Source: Thermoflexus sp.
Lineage (GTDB): Bacteria > Chloroflexota > Anaerolineae > B4-G1 > SLSP01
Reading direction: 5' to 3'
DNA: 39,605 bases
Assembly (NCBI GenBank): GCA_020722365.1
Contig: DYKY01000009.1
Span: forward strand, 1 to 39,605
Under the pieces are notes generated by a model. The model was not told the origin of the DNA. It ran no database searches and worked only from the letters and a program-made list of their open reading frames with translations. Positions 9,436-18,440 of this stretch are shown piece after piece. Position 1 is the first letter of the stretch; every line of letters starts with the position of its first letter. A program made the position numbers and the translations under genes.

Positions 9436-10920
9436 CTACTGTGCGGCCACAACATAAGCCGGCATGTGCGTTGTAAGCCGCTCACATGCATCTGCCAGCG
9501 CATTGTTCGCAGCACTCGCAGCAGGAGAGGCATCAGCATCATACCGCGTCCCTGCCAAAATCTCGTCGAGGATTTGCGCCCCGGTTCGACCAGTTCCTGG
9601 GCTGATCGCAATTCGTAAGTCACGGCGGAAGGCGCGGGAAAGATCATCGCCGGTCACATTGGAGACCAACATCATCGCCCGCACGGCGTTGGCAATTGCG
9701 TAGCGCGACTCAATCCGCTCCAAGTCCTCGAAAAAGAAGGCGCAACTAACGAACATACGCTGCCGATACACCTGCGCCTCCAGCAAATCCAACAGACGGC
9801 GCTGCGCTGTCAACGTCAGATGCCCCAAGTGATATTCCGCCAAAAACTGCGGACCGGTGACCTGCCGCAACAACACGCGAATATAATCATCCCGTAGCCC
9901 CCACAGTGCAAGGCCCCACTGATGTATGATCTCGGCGTAAATTTCATCGATATCGCGCGACAGATTGTCTAAGGCACGTCGCAATGCCCCCTTCCACTGC
10001 CCGCAACCCGGTGTGCAATGACAGCCGGTAGCCCAGCGTCCCAGATCATGCGCACAGCTCCACGATGTATTCTCCACAATCTCGACATCAGTCTGCGGCG
10101 GATATTCGCGCAAATACCGCGCCAGCGTCGTGATATCGTAAGCGTCCGACGGGCCGGGTGTCGTCAACGCCTCCAACACTCGCACCCCGTGCTTTTGATG
10201 ATGCCCAAAGGTTTCCCCATCCGTAGCGATCAGCGTCAGCACGCCAGGCGCAGAACGAGACAGGTACTCGTTGATCAGTGAGTGGACGTGCTCCGGCTCC
10301 GGCATACTGAACGAGAAATAGTTCGAGAGATCGCGGTCGCGCACAAATACCGCGATAGAACGACCATGCGGCAATCGAACACGATACGGGCCGGCGCCGC
10401 GCGATAGATCGCCATGAACCTGTTCGCCAGAAAGGATGACAAAGGACAAACCCGCTTCGGCGACTGTTTCCAACGTCTCGTAATCGACCGCCATCTCCGG
10501 AAGCCAAATCCCGTCGGGCTGCACGCCGAAACGATGCGCGTAACTGGCAATCCCCCACCAGATTTGGCAACGCTTATCACGCCCGCGCGCCAACGGCAAG
10601 ATGGTATGGTGAACGGCTTGTGCTACACCATTGGGTATTCCATAACGCTGCCGGTGTTGATAGACCGCCCCCACTATCTGTTGGTAAGTCTCATGGACAT
10701 AGTCATCCATCCACCGCGCCAGGGTACCGCCCAGGTTGAAACTCATTCGCGCGAAATTACCCGCTGCCGCATTGGGCGCGTAACATTCCGCCGTCACTCT
10801 GTCGTTCCAGTTCGAAAACGGCGCAGCGGAAGGCTCAACACGATACTCGCCAGTGAAGGGGTCTTCCCGTGGCGGCTGATAGAAATGTCCATGTACACAT
10901 AAAAAAGGCTTCGATGTCAT
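9436..10920 (-). CDS. glycoside hydrolase family 57 protein (DUF3536-like C-terminus)
   Basis: MTSKPFLCVHGHFYQPPREDPFTGEY start and TSWSCAHDLGRWATGCHCTPGCGQWK segment typical of GH57/DUF3536 proteins. Confidence 0.9.
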   Translation of the reverse strand: MTSKPFLCVHGHFYQPPREDPFTGEYRVEPSAAPFSNWNDRVTAECYAPNAAAGNFARMSFNLGGTLARWMDDYVHETYQQIVGAVYQHRQRYGIPNGVAQAVHHTILPLARGRDKRCQIWWGIASYAHRFGVQPDGIWLPEMAVDYETLETVAEAGLSFVILSGEQVHGDLSRGAGPYRVRLPHGRSIAVFVRDRDLSNYFSFSMPEPEHVHSLINEYLSRSAPGVLTLIATDGETFGHHQKHGVRVLEALTTPGPSDAYDITTLARYLREYPPQTDVEIVENTSWSCAHDLGRWATGCHCTPGCGQWKGALRRALDNLSRDIDEIYAEIIHQWGLALWGLRDDYIRVLLRQVTGPQFLAEYHLGHLTLTAQRRLLDLLEAQVYRQRMFVSCAFFFEDLERIESRYAIANAVRAMMLVSNVTGDDLSRAFRRDLRIAISPGTGRTGAQILDEILAGTRYDADASPAASAANNALADACERLTTHMPAYVVAAQ

Positions 10921-11020
10921 ACAGCGTCCTCACTTGACACGCTAAAATAACGCCCCACATAAAAAGCGCACGGCCAACCGTGGTTAACCCTGCGCTGCGC
11001 CAGACCAGGCTATTAGAGTC

Positions 11021-12469
11021 TCACGTGGCTCGATGCAGAGCCAACGCGCGTTGATAGAGATCGACATAAGCACGAGCAGAAGCATCCCAAGAGAAATCGC
11101 GTTCCATGGCGCGCCGTTGAATCCGCATCCAGCGCGATCTATTCTCGTAAGCGCGCAAAGCGCGCTCTATCGCTTCCAACAAAGCCGAAGCGGTATAGGC
11201 TTCGAAGGCAAATCCCACACCGCGGGCCGTATGGTGGTCTGCATCGACGACAGCATCCGCCAACCCACCCGCCATATGGACAACAGGCACCGCGCCATAG
11301 TGCATCGCCGACATCAGCCCAATACTGCTCGGTTCAGCGCGGCTTGGCGTAAGGAAAATGTCGACACTGGCATAAATACGCCGTGCCAGACGGTCGTCGA
11401 ACTTGATGAACGCACGCACGCTATTTGGGAAGCGGTCCTGCAAGTCCCGGAAACGAGCCTCATAGACCTCCTCGCCAGTTCCCAAAATCACAAACTGCAC
11501 GTCACGCTGCTGCAACAGGGTTTCAAACGCCGAGATGACCAGTTCCAACCCTTTAGTCTCGTCCAGCCGCGTCACCATGCCGAGCAGCGGCGTCCCCGAA
11601 CCGGCGGACAGTCGCGCCTCGCGCTGGAAAGCGATCTTGTTCACTGCCCGCATCTTCAACGTTTCACTATCGAAGGTCTGCGCAAGTGCTTCATCGGTCG
11701 CCGGATTCCACAGGTCCGTGTCAATGCCGCTCAAGATGCCAAAGATGCGATCACGCCGCTCGCGCAGTAATTCCGACAACGTTGCCCCCGCTCCACCATC
11801 AACGATCTCCCGCGCATACGTCGGGCTGAGCGTGCTAATGAGGTCGGCATGGGCCACGCCTTGCGCCATCCAGTTGACCTGCCCCGGCACTTCCCCTGAC
11901 AAATGGGGTAGTTTATCCATCTGAGCGAAGGTCAAGATCAAGCGACCGCAAATACCTTGATAAGCGAGGTTGTGAATCGTGAACAGTGTGGCGAGGTCAC
12001 GGAAAAATGGTTGCGAACGCCCATACACATCGAGCCATGCCAGAACGGGGGCTGTGTGCCAATCATTCGCGTGGATTACCTCAGGTTTCCAGTCCAGCAT
12101 CGTTAACATCGAAATTATGCCACGTGAGAAAAATGTAAAACGCTGCGGATCGTCGTTAAATCCGTAGACACGCTCGCGGTTGGAGAAATAATGATCGTTC
12201 CACAGCAGGTAAACCGGAACGTCATCCGCATTCGTCTCCAAGAGCAAGGCATGCTCCTCCCCTGATCCTATGGGTACGGCCAGTGAACCCGCCCGGCGGA
12301 AATTGTAACCTGTGCCCTGCAGCGCGCCATAGCGGGGAATGACCACGCGAACATCAACGCCCAGGCGACGCAAAGCCTTGGGAAGCGCTCCCGCGACGTC
12401 TGCCAATCCGCCCACCTTCGTAAAAGGCGTGGCTTCAGCAGCCAGGAAAAGCACCTTGACACCGTCCAT
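11021..12469 (-). CDS. glgA: glycogen synthase
   Basis: MDGVKVLFLAAEATPFTKVGGLADVAGALPKALRRLGVDVRVVIPRYG; GT5/GT1 architecture with a TRLDETKGLELV motif. Confidence 0.96.
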   Translation of the reverse strand: MDGVKVLFLAAEATPFTKVGGLADVAGALPKALRRLGVDVRVVIPRYGALQGTGYNFRRAGSLAVPIGSGEEHALLLETNADDVPVYLLWNDHYFSNRERVYGFNDDPQRFTFFSRGIISMLTMLDWKPEVIHANDWHTAPVLAWLDVYGRSQPFFRDLATLFTIHNLAYQGICGRLILTFAQMDKLPHLSGEVPGQVNWMAQGVAHADLISTLSPTYAREIVDGGAGATLSELLRERRDRIFGILSGIDTDLWNPATDEALAQTFDSETLKMRAVNKIAFQREARLSAGSGTPLLGMVTRLDETKGLELVISAFETLLQQRDVQFVILGTGEEVYEARFRDLQDRFPNSVRAFIKFDDRLARRIYASVDIFLTPSRAEPSSIGLMSAMHYGAVPVVHMAGGLADAVVDADHHTARGVGFAFEAYTASALLEAIERALRAYENRSRWMRIQRRAMERDFSWDASARAYVDLYQRALALHRAT

Positions 12470-12569
12470 GTGATCTTACCTCATTGATTCGGCTATCACC
12501 CCACTGCACGAGGGTGTACGTACTCCTATTATAGCCAACTTCATCGAAACGGCAACGGATGCTATAATT

Positions 12570-12622
12570 CCAGTAGACGGTAGACGGTAAACAGTAGACG
12601 GAAAACGCGAGACGGTATACAG
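12570..12622. repeat. heptamer tandem array, unit ~RGTARAC
   Basis: agtagac ggtagac ggtaaac agtagac ggaaaac gcgagac ggtatac; follows TATAAT at 12563-12568. Confidence 0.85.
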
Positions 12623-12651
12623 TGGATAAAAACGGGAGAGGGTCACACTAT

Positions 12652-12690
12652 CAATAACCTATCCGTTTCATTCGTTCAATCCGTTGACCA
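12652..12690. repeat. nonamer tandem array, unit ~TTCAATCCG
   Basis: cctatccg tttcattcg ttcaatccg ttgacc. Confidence 0.75.
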
Positions 12691-12704
12691 AAAGGAGCGT
12701 TTTT

Positions 12705-13907
12705 ATGAAAGCACGAGACTACATCGAATTGGAAAGGCAGTATGGCGCAACAAATTACAAACCCCTGGAAGTCGTTCTCACCCGCGGACAAGGGATCTGG
12801 GTGTGGGACGTGGAAGGCAAACGCTATCTGGATTTTCTCGCCTCCTACTCGGCGGTAAACCAGGGCCACTGTCACCCCAAAATCGCGGCAGTAGTGCACG
12901 AGCAACTCGATCGGCTGACACTCACCTCGCGGGCGTTCCACAATGACCAGTTGGGGCTGCTGTACAAAGACCTGTGCGAATTAACCAACTCGCACATGGT
13001 GTTGCCGATGAACAGCGGCGCGGAAGCCGTGGAGTCGTGCATCAAAGCCGTGCGCAAGTGGGGCTACCAGACCAAAGACATCCCCTATGGCAAAGCCGAA
13101 ATCATCGTCTGCGCCAACAACTTCCACGGGCGCACCATCACCATCGTCGGCTTCAGCACCGAGGAGCAATACCGCGACGGCTACGCGCCCTTTACGCCAG
13201 GGTTCGTCATCATTCCCTTCGGCGACGCGAAGGCGCTGGAAGCCGCGATCACGCCGAACACCGTCGCCTTTCTGGTCGAACCGATCCAGGGCGAGGCCGG
13301 CATCATCATCCCACCGGAAGGCTATCTGCGCGATGTGCGCCGCATCTGCACCGAACACGACATCGCCATGATCACCGATGAAATCCAGACCGGCCTGGGC
13401 CGCACCGGCAAATTGCTGGCCGAAGAGCACGAGGGCGTCGAGGCCGACCTGACGCTCATCGGCAAGGCGCTCTCCGGCGGCTTCTACCCGGTTTCGGCGG
13501 TGCTCTCAAACAAGGAAGTGCTCGGCGTGTTCCAGCCGGGCGATCACGGCAGCACCTTCGGCGGCAACCCTCTGGCCTGCGCAACCGCGCGTATGGCGCT
13601 CAAAGTCCTCATTGAAGAAGGCATGATCGAGAATTCGGCCACAATGGGGGCGTATCTGCTGGAACAATTGCGCCGCATCAACAGTCCATACGTCAAAGAA
13701 GTGCGCGGCAAGGGCCTGTTTATCGGCGTGGAGCTGCACCCGGAGGCCGGCGGCGCGCGGCGTTTCTGCGAGGCGCTAATGCAACGCGGTCTACTGTGCA
13801 AGGAAACCCATCAACACGTTATCCGCTTCGCGCCGCCATTGGTGATCCAAAAGGACGATATCGATTGGGCGCTGGAACACATCGAAGCGGTGCTGACCGG
13901 CATCTGA
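12705..13907 (+). CDS. rocD: ornithine--oxo-acid aminotransferase
   Basis: [63 protein letters not shown] region [14 protein letters not shown]...[15 protein letters not shown]. Confidence 0.95.
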   Translation: MKARDYIELERQYGATNYKPLEVVLTRGQGIWVWDVEGKRYLDFLASYSAVNQGHCHPKIAAVVHEQLDRLTLTSRAFHNDQLGLLYKDLCELTNSHMVLPMNSGAEAVESCIKAVRKWGYQTKDIPYGKAEIIVCANNFHGRTITIVGFSTEEQYRDGYAPFTPGFVIIPFGDAKALEAAITPNTVAFLVEPIQGEAGIIIPPEGYLRDVRRICTEHDIAMITDEIQTGLGRTGKLLAEEHEGVEADLTLIGKALSGGFYPVSAVLSNKEVLGVFQPGDHGSTFGGNPLACATARMALKVLIEEGMIENSATMGAYLLEQLRRINSPYVKEVRGKGLFIGVELHPEAGGARRFCEALMQRGLLCKETHQHVIRFAPPLVIQKDDIDWALEHIEAVLTGI

Positions 13908-13930
13908 AGGATTTGGATCTCATTCTATCA

Positions 13931-13990
13931 GCAGATTGAGCAGATGAAGCAGATTTTCTTCGCTGAGAAATAAAAAATCTGCTCAATCTG
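13931..13990. repeat. nonamer-type repeat (GCAGATKRA) forming a 14-bp inverted repeat
   Basis: cagattgagcagat (13932-13945) / atctgctcaatctg (13977-13990), perfect inverted repeat. Confidence 0.85.
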
Positions 13991-14072
13991 TGGCACGAGA
14001 CTTTCCAGTAGCGTATTCAGTGCGCGGCGGGCTGAACCCAGGGTAGCATAGTCAGTGGGATTGGGAACCATG

Positions 14073-14117
14073 GATTCTCCATTCGCCGATTCACCCATTC
14101 GCTGATTCTCGATTCTA
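14073..14117. repeat. octamer tandem array, unit ~ATTCGCYS
   Basis: gattctcc attcgccg attcaccc attcgctg attctcg attct. Confidence 0.8.
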
Positions 14118-14180
14118 AGGCACGCATTTCAACAACGCATCGCGCAAACGGTTCTGTAAGGGCGGTGATAAAGATGGCAT
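14115..14180 (-). pseudogene. short ORF with strong SD (21 aa, MPSLSPPLQNRLRDALLKCVP), possible gene stub ending at a repeat array
   Basis: GAGGAGATACT-ATG; stop TAG lies within or at the edge of the octamer array. Confidence 0.35.
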
Positions 14181-14207
14181 AGTATCTCCTCGCAATCTCA
14201 AAGATAG

Positions 14208-14402
14208 TTAAAGAGCTGTTTCACCAAACTTCCCCGTCTCACTGATCCTGCGGAAAATTTCCACAAGAATCCCGCTCTCGATATCGGAAACGTCGACGCC
14301 ATAGACCTCGACAATCTTGTGATGATAGGCGTCGTTCGTCTCGTCGCCAGGAAAATCCCAAAGGCTGGAGAGGTCGGTGACCAAACAATCGTAATAATGC
14401 AT
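14208..14402 (-). CDS. small hypothetical acidic protein (64 aa)
   Basis: ATG-initiated ORF MHYYDCLVTDLSSLWDFPGDETNDAYHHKIVEVYGVDVSDIESGILVEIFRRIS with protein-like composition. Confidence 0.55.
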   Translation of the reverse strand: MHYYDCLVTDLSSLWDFPGDETNDAYHHKIVEVYGVDVSDIESGILVEIFRRISETGKFGETAL

Positions 14403-14409
14403 ACCGAGG

Positions 14410-14461
14410 ATTTTCTCACTTTCTTACTTCTAATTTCTACTTTCTGATTTCCAATTTCCAT
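14410..14461. repeat. heptamer tandem array, unit ~TTTCTRM
   Basis: ttctcac tttctta cttctaa tttctac tttctga tttccaa tttccat. Confidence 0.8.
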
Positions 14462-14500
14462 GCTATGATGACGCCACTGACGTCAAATTGAGGTAACCCT

Positions 14501-14740
14501 ATGCAAGTCAATGTCAAACTGTTTGCGACGTTACAACGCTACAAACCGGACGTATTCGCCGGTGAAGTGTTTGCCGTCGAATTGCCCGAAGGGAGCACGC
14601 TCGCCGATCTCGTGGCGTATCTGGAAATCCGCGCGAATGAGGTGAAGACGATGTTCGTCAACGGACGGGCGCGCGCAGAACTGTATCGCTTGCAGGACGG
14701 CGACGAGGTCGGCATCTTCCCGCCGGTCGGCGGCGGATAG
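14501..14740 (+). CDS. MoaD/ThiS-family sulfur carrier protein
   Basis: 79 aa ubiquitin-like fold pattern ending ...GDEVGIFPPVGGG (C-terminal GG). Confidence 0.9.
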   Translation: MQVNVKLFATLQRYKPDVFAGEVFAVELPEGSTLADLVAYLEIRANEVKTMFVNGRARAELYRLQDGDEVGIFPPVGGG

Positions 14741-14759
14741 TGCGTTCCTGCACGAGGCG

Positions 14760-15656
14760 CTACTCCCACTCGGGACGAAAAATTCTGGGATTGTCCATCA
14801 AGTACACAATTCTGACGGCGTCGCCAACGTGCAGGGTCTTGTAAACCCGTGAGAGGACACTATGGCGGATTTGCTGTCCATCCGGCAACGTGTAGGCGAC
14901 GTAATAAGTGGTGCTGTCCGAGCTGGAAGTTTCGTAGAGGTCGAGAATCGTCGTCGTAGCCATGATCCCTTCAGTGTCCAGCCGCACGGCGTTTCGATAA
15001 CCGCGAAAGAATCCCATCGTCAACAGAAGATCAACGATCCCCACAATGCCGCCGATGATGCCTGGCAGATAGCTCACCCGCCCCGGCTCGTATTTTGCCA
15101 TTACGCGAACCACTTTCGGATCGCTGCTCGCGTAAATGACCTCAATTTGGCTCCCTTCTGCAACATGCACGAACACCTCGTAGGGAACGCTTTCTTTGCG
15201 TTGCACCTGTTGTGTCCCAGCCTCCGGCGACGAGGCGCTGAAAGCATAAGTCACGTAGTAAGTCTCGTCGCCGTCGTCATCCTCGGTGATCTTTTTCTCC
15301 ACGACCGTCGCATTGGTGACAACGCCTTCTGCTTCCAGCAGTTGGGACTCACGGATAGCGCGCACCTGGAAGAATCCCCCCACGGCACAACTCAGCAATA
15401 CAGAAAAGCCAAAGATCACGCTCAACGTCCGGGCCGTCGTCGTCTTTGATACCGGCGTGACGGCAGGCAAAGCGCGCGCCGGATGATCTTCTGCCGCCCG
15501 ATGATAAGCAGCTTTGAGTCCTTCCAACCCACCGGCGGCTTCTACAGCGCTTTTCACTCTGGTGAACATCTTGAGCATTGCGATGACGAAGGTGAGCGTG
15601 CTTATGCCCACCGCAACAACAATAATGATGATGATGACGAAGTCAGGCATAGTCAA
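14760..15656 (-). CDS. DUF3592-type membrane protein
   Basis: Two DUF3592-like blocks (TYYVTYAFSA...; TTYYVAYTLPDGQQIRHSVLSRVYKTLHVGDAVRIVYLMDNP) with TM helices; 4-nt overlap with the upstream gene. Confidence 0.75.
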   Translation of the reverse strand: MTMPDFVIIIIIVVAVGISTLTFVIAMLKMFTRVKSAVEAAGGLEGLKAAYHRAAEDHPARALPAVTPVSKTTTARTLSVIFGFSVLLSCAVGGFFQVRAIRESQLLEAEGVVTNATVVEKKITEDDDGDETYYVTYAFSASSPEAGTQQVQRKESVPYEVFVHVAEGSQIEVIYASSDPKVVRVMAKYEPGRVSYLPGIIGGIVGIVDLLLTMGFFRGYRNAVRLDTEGIMATTTILDLYETSSSDSTTYYVAYTLPDGQQIRHSVLSRVYKTLHVGDAVRIVYLMDNPRIFRPEWE

Positions 15657-16576
15657 ACCTCACTGGTCTCCAGAATAGCGCGTGGCTCGAAAGCCCCGCG
15701 CCACGCGAACAACACCAGCATCACCACGGCGAAGCCCGCCGACCCGATCAAGCCTACCGGCAGCGGCCCCAACAGGGGATTGGGATTCCCTTTGACGAAC
15801 ATCGCGCCCAGCGCCGCGATCCCATTGATCGCCGCGTGCCCGATGACAGCGGGCCACACGCTCCCGGCGCGCAGTGTCAGCCAACCGAGCAACGTCCCCA
15901 ACACCAATGTGAACCAGATCATCATCAGCAGCCCGCCCCACGGGGCGCCCGGATAATTCGTGCCGTAGTTGTGTCCCATCGCAATGACCGGCCAGTGCCA
16001 GACGCCCCAGATGACGCCCATCGCCAGCATCATCGTGCGCCCGCCGAGAGGCTGCAGCTTGGGTTGCAGATACGCGCGCCAGCCAAATTCCTCACCGAAG
16101 GTGGCGAACGCATTGAGCAGTGGCGCCAGGATAAACGCCATCAACGTCTGGCTGATGACGATCATCCACGGGTTGACCTCCGGGATCGGCTGCCCGGTCA
16201 CCTCCGCCTGTGTTTCGAGCATTTGCTTTACGGCACCCAAGTCAGCATCGTAATATTGTGGAAACAGCGCAAAGAAGACAATCATGCCCACGATGGTCAA
16301 CACGCCGGGCGCAAGCCACGCCGTGACCCAGTAAGGCCATTCACGACGCAGCCAAGGCCGGAGATAAAGGTCCCCCCAGCCCTCATGGGTGATCACGCGC
16401 GTCAGCACATGCGCGAAAGTCGGCGCCCCCATATACACGACGGTGAGGATCAAATAGGCGAAGGGGCTACCCTCCAATCCGCCGGTGAGGTAAATCACCA
16501 ACCCGCCGGCCCAGGCAATGCCGAAGGCCAGCGCCAGAAAAATAAGGACGCGTTTGCGGTCAAGTATAGTGTTCAT
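15653..16576 (-). CDS. CPBP-family intramembrane metalloprotease (CAAX protease-like)
   Basis: FGEEFGWRAYLQPKL motif, multi-TM, H...GHAAIN. Confidence 0.9.
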   Translation of the reverse strand: MNTILDRKRVLIFLALAFGIAWAGGLVIYLTGGLEGSPFAYLILTVVYMGAPTFAHVLTRVITHEGWGDLYLRPWLRREWPYWVTAWLAPGVLTIVGMIVFFALFPQYYDADLGAVKQMLETQAEVTGQPIPEVNPWMIVISQTLMAFILAPLLNAFATFGEEFGWRAYLQPKLQPLGGRTMMLAMGVIWGVWHWPVIAMGHNYGTNYPGAPWGGLLMMIWFTLVLGTLLGWLTLRAGSVWPAVIGHAAINGIAALGAMFVKGNPNPLLGPLPVGLIGSAGFAVVMLVLFAWRGAFEPRAILETSEV

Positions 16577-16595
16577 CCATGGCTCCTCTGGAACT

Positions 16596-16680
16596 CGTTG
16601 AAAGTTACAGGTTGAAAGTTGAAAGTCACAAGTTGAAAGTTGCAGGTTAAAAGTTAAAGAATCCGTTCAATCCGTTGACG
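16596..16680. repeat. heptamer array (GTTGAAA) followed by a nonamer array (TTCAATCCG)
   Basis: cgttgaa agttaca ggttgaa agttgaa agtcaca agttgaa agttgca ggttaaa agttaaa then gaatccg ttcaatccg ttgac. Confidence 0.85.
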
Positions 16681-17583
16681 CTAGACGTGGTCGGTAAAAC
16701 GGGAGTCGTCGAGTTGCTCGCGCAGTTTCTCCTCAGCGTTGAGTGCTGGACGAGGTACGGCGGCTGTATGATCTACGTATTCTGCGGCTTCGGCTTCCAT
16801 GAGCGCCTCGCGACTGGCCCGGCGCACCAAGCTCCACTTGCCACAATGCGGACAGCGGTCGTATTTGCCCACAAGGCTGATGTTGAACCCCCACCAGTGC
16901 ATCCCATAGGGTCGCCCACACTTGGGACACACCACACCGCCGAGCACGCCGTAACTGCGCGGCTCGCCGGGCGTGTAAGACGTGGGGTCATACGGCGCTG
17001 CCGGCTTTCTGCGTTCCATCAGCATCGGGACAACGCCGGTCACAACAATGGCAATCACCGCCAGCACAAGGATCGGCACAAGGAGTTTCACCGTACCTTC
17101 CCCCGCGGCTTCGGCGGAGACAAACTGAAAGCTCAGCGTGCGCGCCGTCAAGGTCTGCCCACCGGTCGTTGTTCCCATAGCGGTGACTTCGTGCCAGCCG
17201 GGGGCGTATTCGTCGGTCTTGAATGACAGTTCGAACGGAGCCACCGTCGCCTCACCGAGCGGCTCACCGTCGAGCAAAAAGGTAACGGCAGTCAAATCCT
17301 CCGGACCGCGTACCCGGATCTTGAACGTCCCCTGAATCTGGCTCCCCATATTGTAGCCGAACTGCTTGCTCACGGAGATGCTCAATCCCTCTTCCTGCGC
17401 CCACACCGGCATCACCAGCAGCAAACACACGCCCAATACAATCAGCACCTTTCTCGCAAATCGAGCCCAGCGCGCCCATTCGCCAATCCGCCCATTCGCT
17501 GAGTTGTTGATTTGCTGATTTGCTGATTCGCCAATTCGCTCATTCGCCGATGCATTGATTCGCCCATTCGCTGATTCGCTCAT
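16681..17583 (-). CDS. secreted/membrane protein with an Ig-like domain and a C-terminal zinc-ribbon-like cytosolic tail
   Basis: Signal-like RKVLIVLGVCLLLVMPVWAQ, TM segment, VCPKCGRPYGMHWWGFN...DRCPHCGKW; the N-terminal ~36 aa are encoded by the octamer array, so the true start is uncertain. Confidence 0.75.
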   Translation of the reverse strand: MSESANGRINASANERIGESANQQINNSANGRIGEWARWARFARKVLIVLGVCLLLVMPVWAQEEGLSISVSKQFGYNMGSQIQGTFKIRVRGPEDLTAVTFLLDGEPLGEATVAPFELSFKTDEYAPGWHEVTAMGTTTGGQTLTARTLSFQFVSAEAAGEGTVKLLVPILVLAVIAIVVTGVVPMLMERRKPAAPYDPTSYTPGEPRSYGVLGGVVCPKCGRPYGMHWWGFNISLVGKYDRCPHCGKWSLVRRASREALMEAEAAEYVDHTAAVPRPALNAEEKLREQLDDSRFTDHV

Positions 17584-17590
17584 TCTCTCA
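17474..17590. repeat. octamer tandem array, unit ~ATTCGCYS, overlapping the N-terminus of the 16681-17583 ORF
   Basis: Repeated cattcgct/gattcgcc/cattcgcc units; translates to an 8-aa period SANGRINA SANERIGE SANQQINN SANGRIGE. Confidence 0.9.
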
Positions 17591-18373
17591 CTTCCATTTC
17601 GTCAGAATTGTTTCGCGCTGGAACGCACGCACGCCCAGATAGACCAATCCGGCATCAACGGCTGCCATAATGACCGCGGCCAACTGCATCACCTGCGCAT
17701 TGACCATCAGCACGCCGGCAATCTGCGCGAAGAAAAGCCCGAGCAGCGGCAGCACCAGCAACGTCGACACCTGTTCGGCGGTGCGCGGATCGCTAACACG
17801 CGAGGATACCATCAAGGTGACATTGATCCCCGCCAGCGCAAGCAGCGGCCCCACGAGACCAATCGCGATAATCCACATCGGATCTAGGATACGGCGCAGC
17901 AGTTCGGGAGATTGCACCATGATATAGGCGACGACGGCGAAAACACCGAAGCTCAGCCACGTCGCCAGCACGCCGGGGATCAGCGCCGCCAAACTCTTGC
18001 CGATGAGCAATTCCGCCGTCGTGATCGGCGTGGCAAGCAGCGGCTCCAGGCAACGGGTCGTCTTCTCTCCCACGATACTATAAGCCGCGATTGTCACGGG
18101 GATAATGAGCGGCATCATCATGAACAGCAATAAAAACTGGTTGACCATGATGAGGGTGAAGCAGGCCGCGCCGGTTAAGTCGCCGCACATCTCCATGTAT
18201 GAGGCCGGCATATCTGTGGCATCGCCCATATCAGCCTGCGAACTGCCGATCGCGACCATAATTAACGGCAGTGCAGTAAACAGGATCGGCATAAAAATGA
18301 CAGTAAACAGCACCAATCGATTTTTGAACACCTCGGCCCATTCTTTATCAACGATCGTCCATATCTTTGGCAT
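17588..18373 (-). CDS. ABC-2 type transporter permease
   Basis: Multi-TM; EKTTRCLEPLLATPITTAELLIGKSLAALIPG motif typical of ABC-2 permeases. Confidence 0.9.
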   Translation of the reverse strand: MPKIWTIVDKEWAEVFKNRLVLFTVIFMPILFTALPLIMVAIGSSQADMGDATDMPASYMEMCGDLTGAACFTLIMVNQFLLLFMMMPLIIPVTIAAYSIVGEKTTRCLEPLLATPITTAELLIGKSLAALIPGVLATWLSFGVFAVVAYIMVQSPELLRRILDPMWIIAIGLVGPLLALAGINVTLMVSSRVSDPRTAEQVSTLLVLPLLGLFFAQIAGVLMVNAQVMQLAAVIMAAVDAGLVYLGVRAFQRETILTKWK

Positions 18374-18390
18374 TGCACTCCTCCTAAACT

Positions 18391-18440
18391 GTCAACGGAT
18401 TCTTTCTCTCCAATCCGTTTCATCCGTTCAATCCGTTGAC
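18391..18440. repeat. nonamer array with 11-bp inverted repeat between ABC ATPase and permease genes
   Basis: gtcaacggatt (18391-18401) / aatccgttgac (18430-18440), with ttcaatccg-type 9-nt units. Confidence 0.85.

Noticed and set aside
14198-14461. 87-aa minus ORF overlapping the 64-aa ORF
   Set aside because: Its N-terminus (EIGNQKVEIRSKKV) is only the translated heptamer array; the 64-aa frame is more protein-like.
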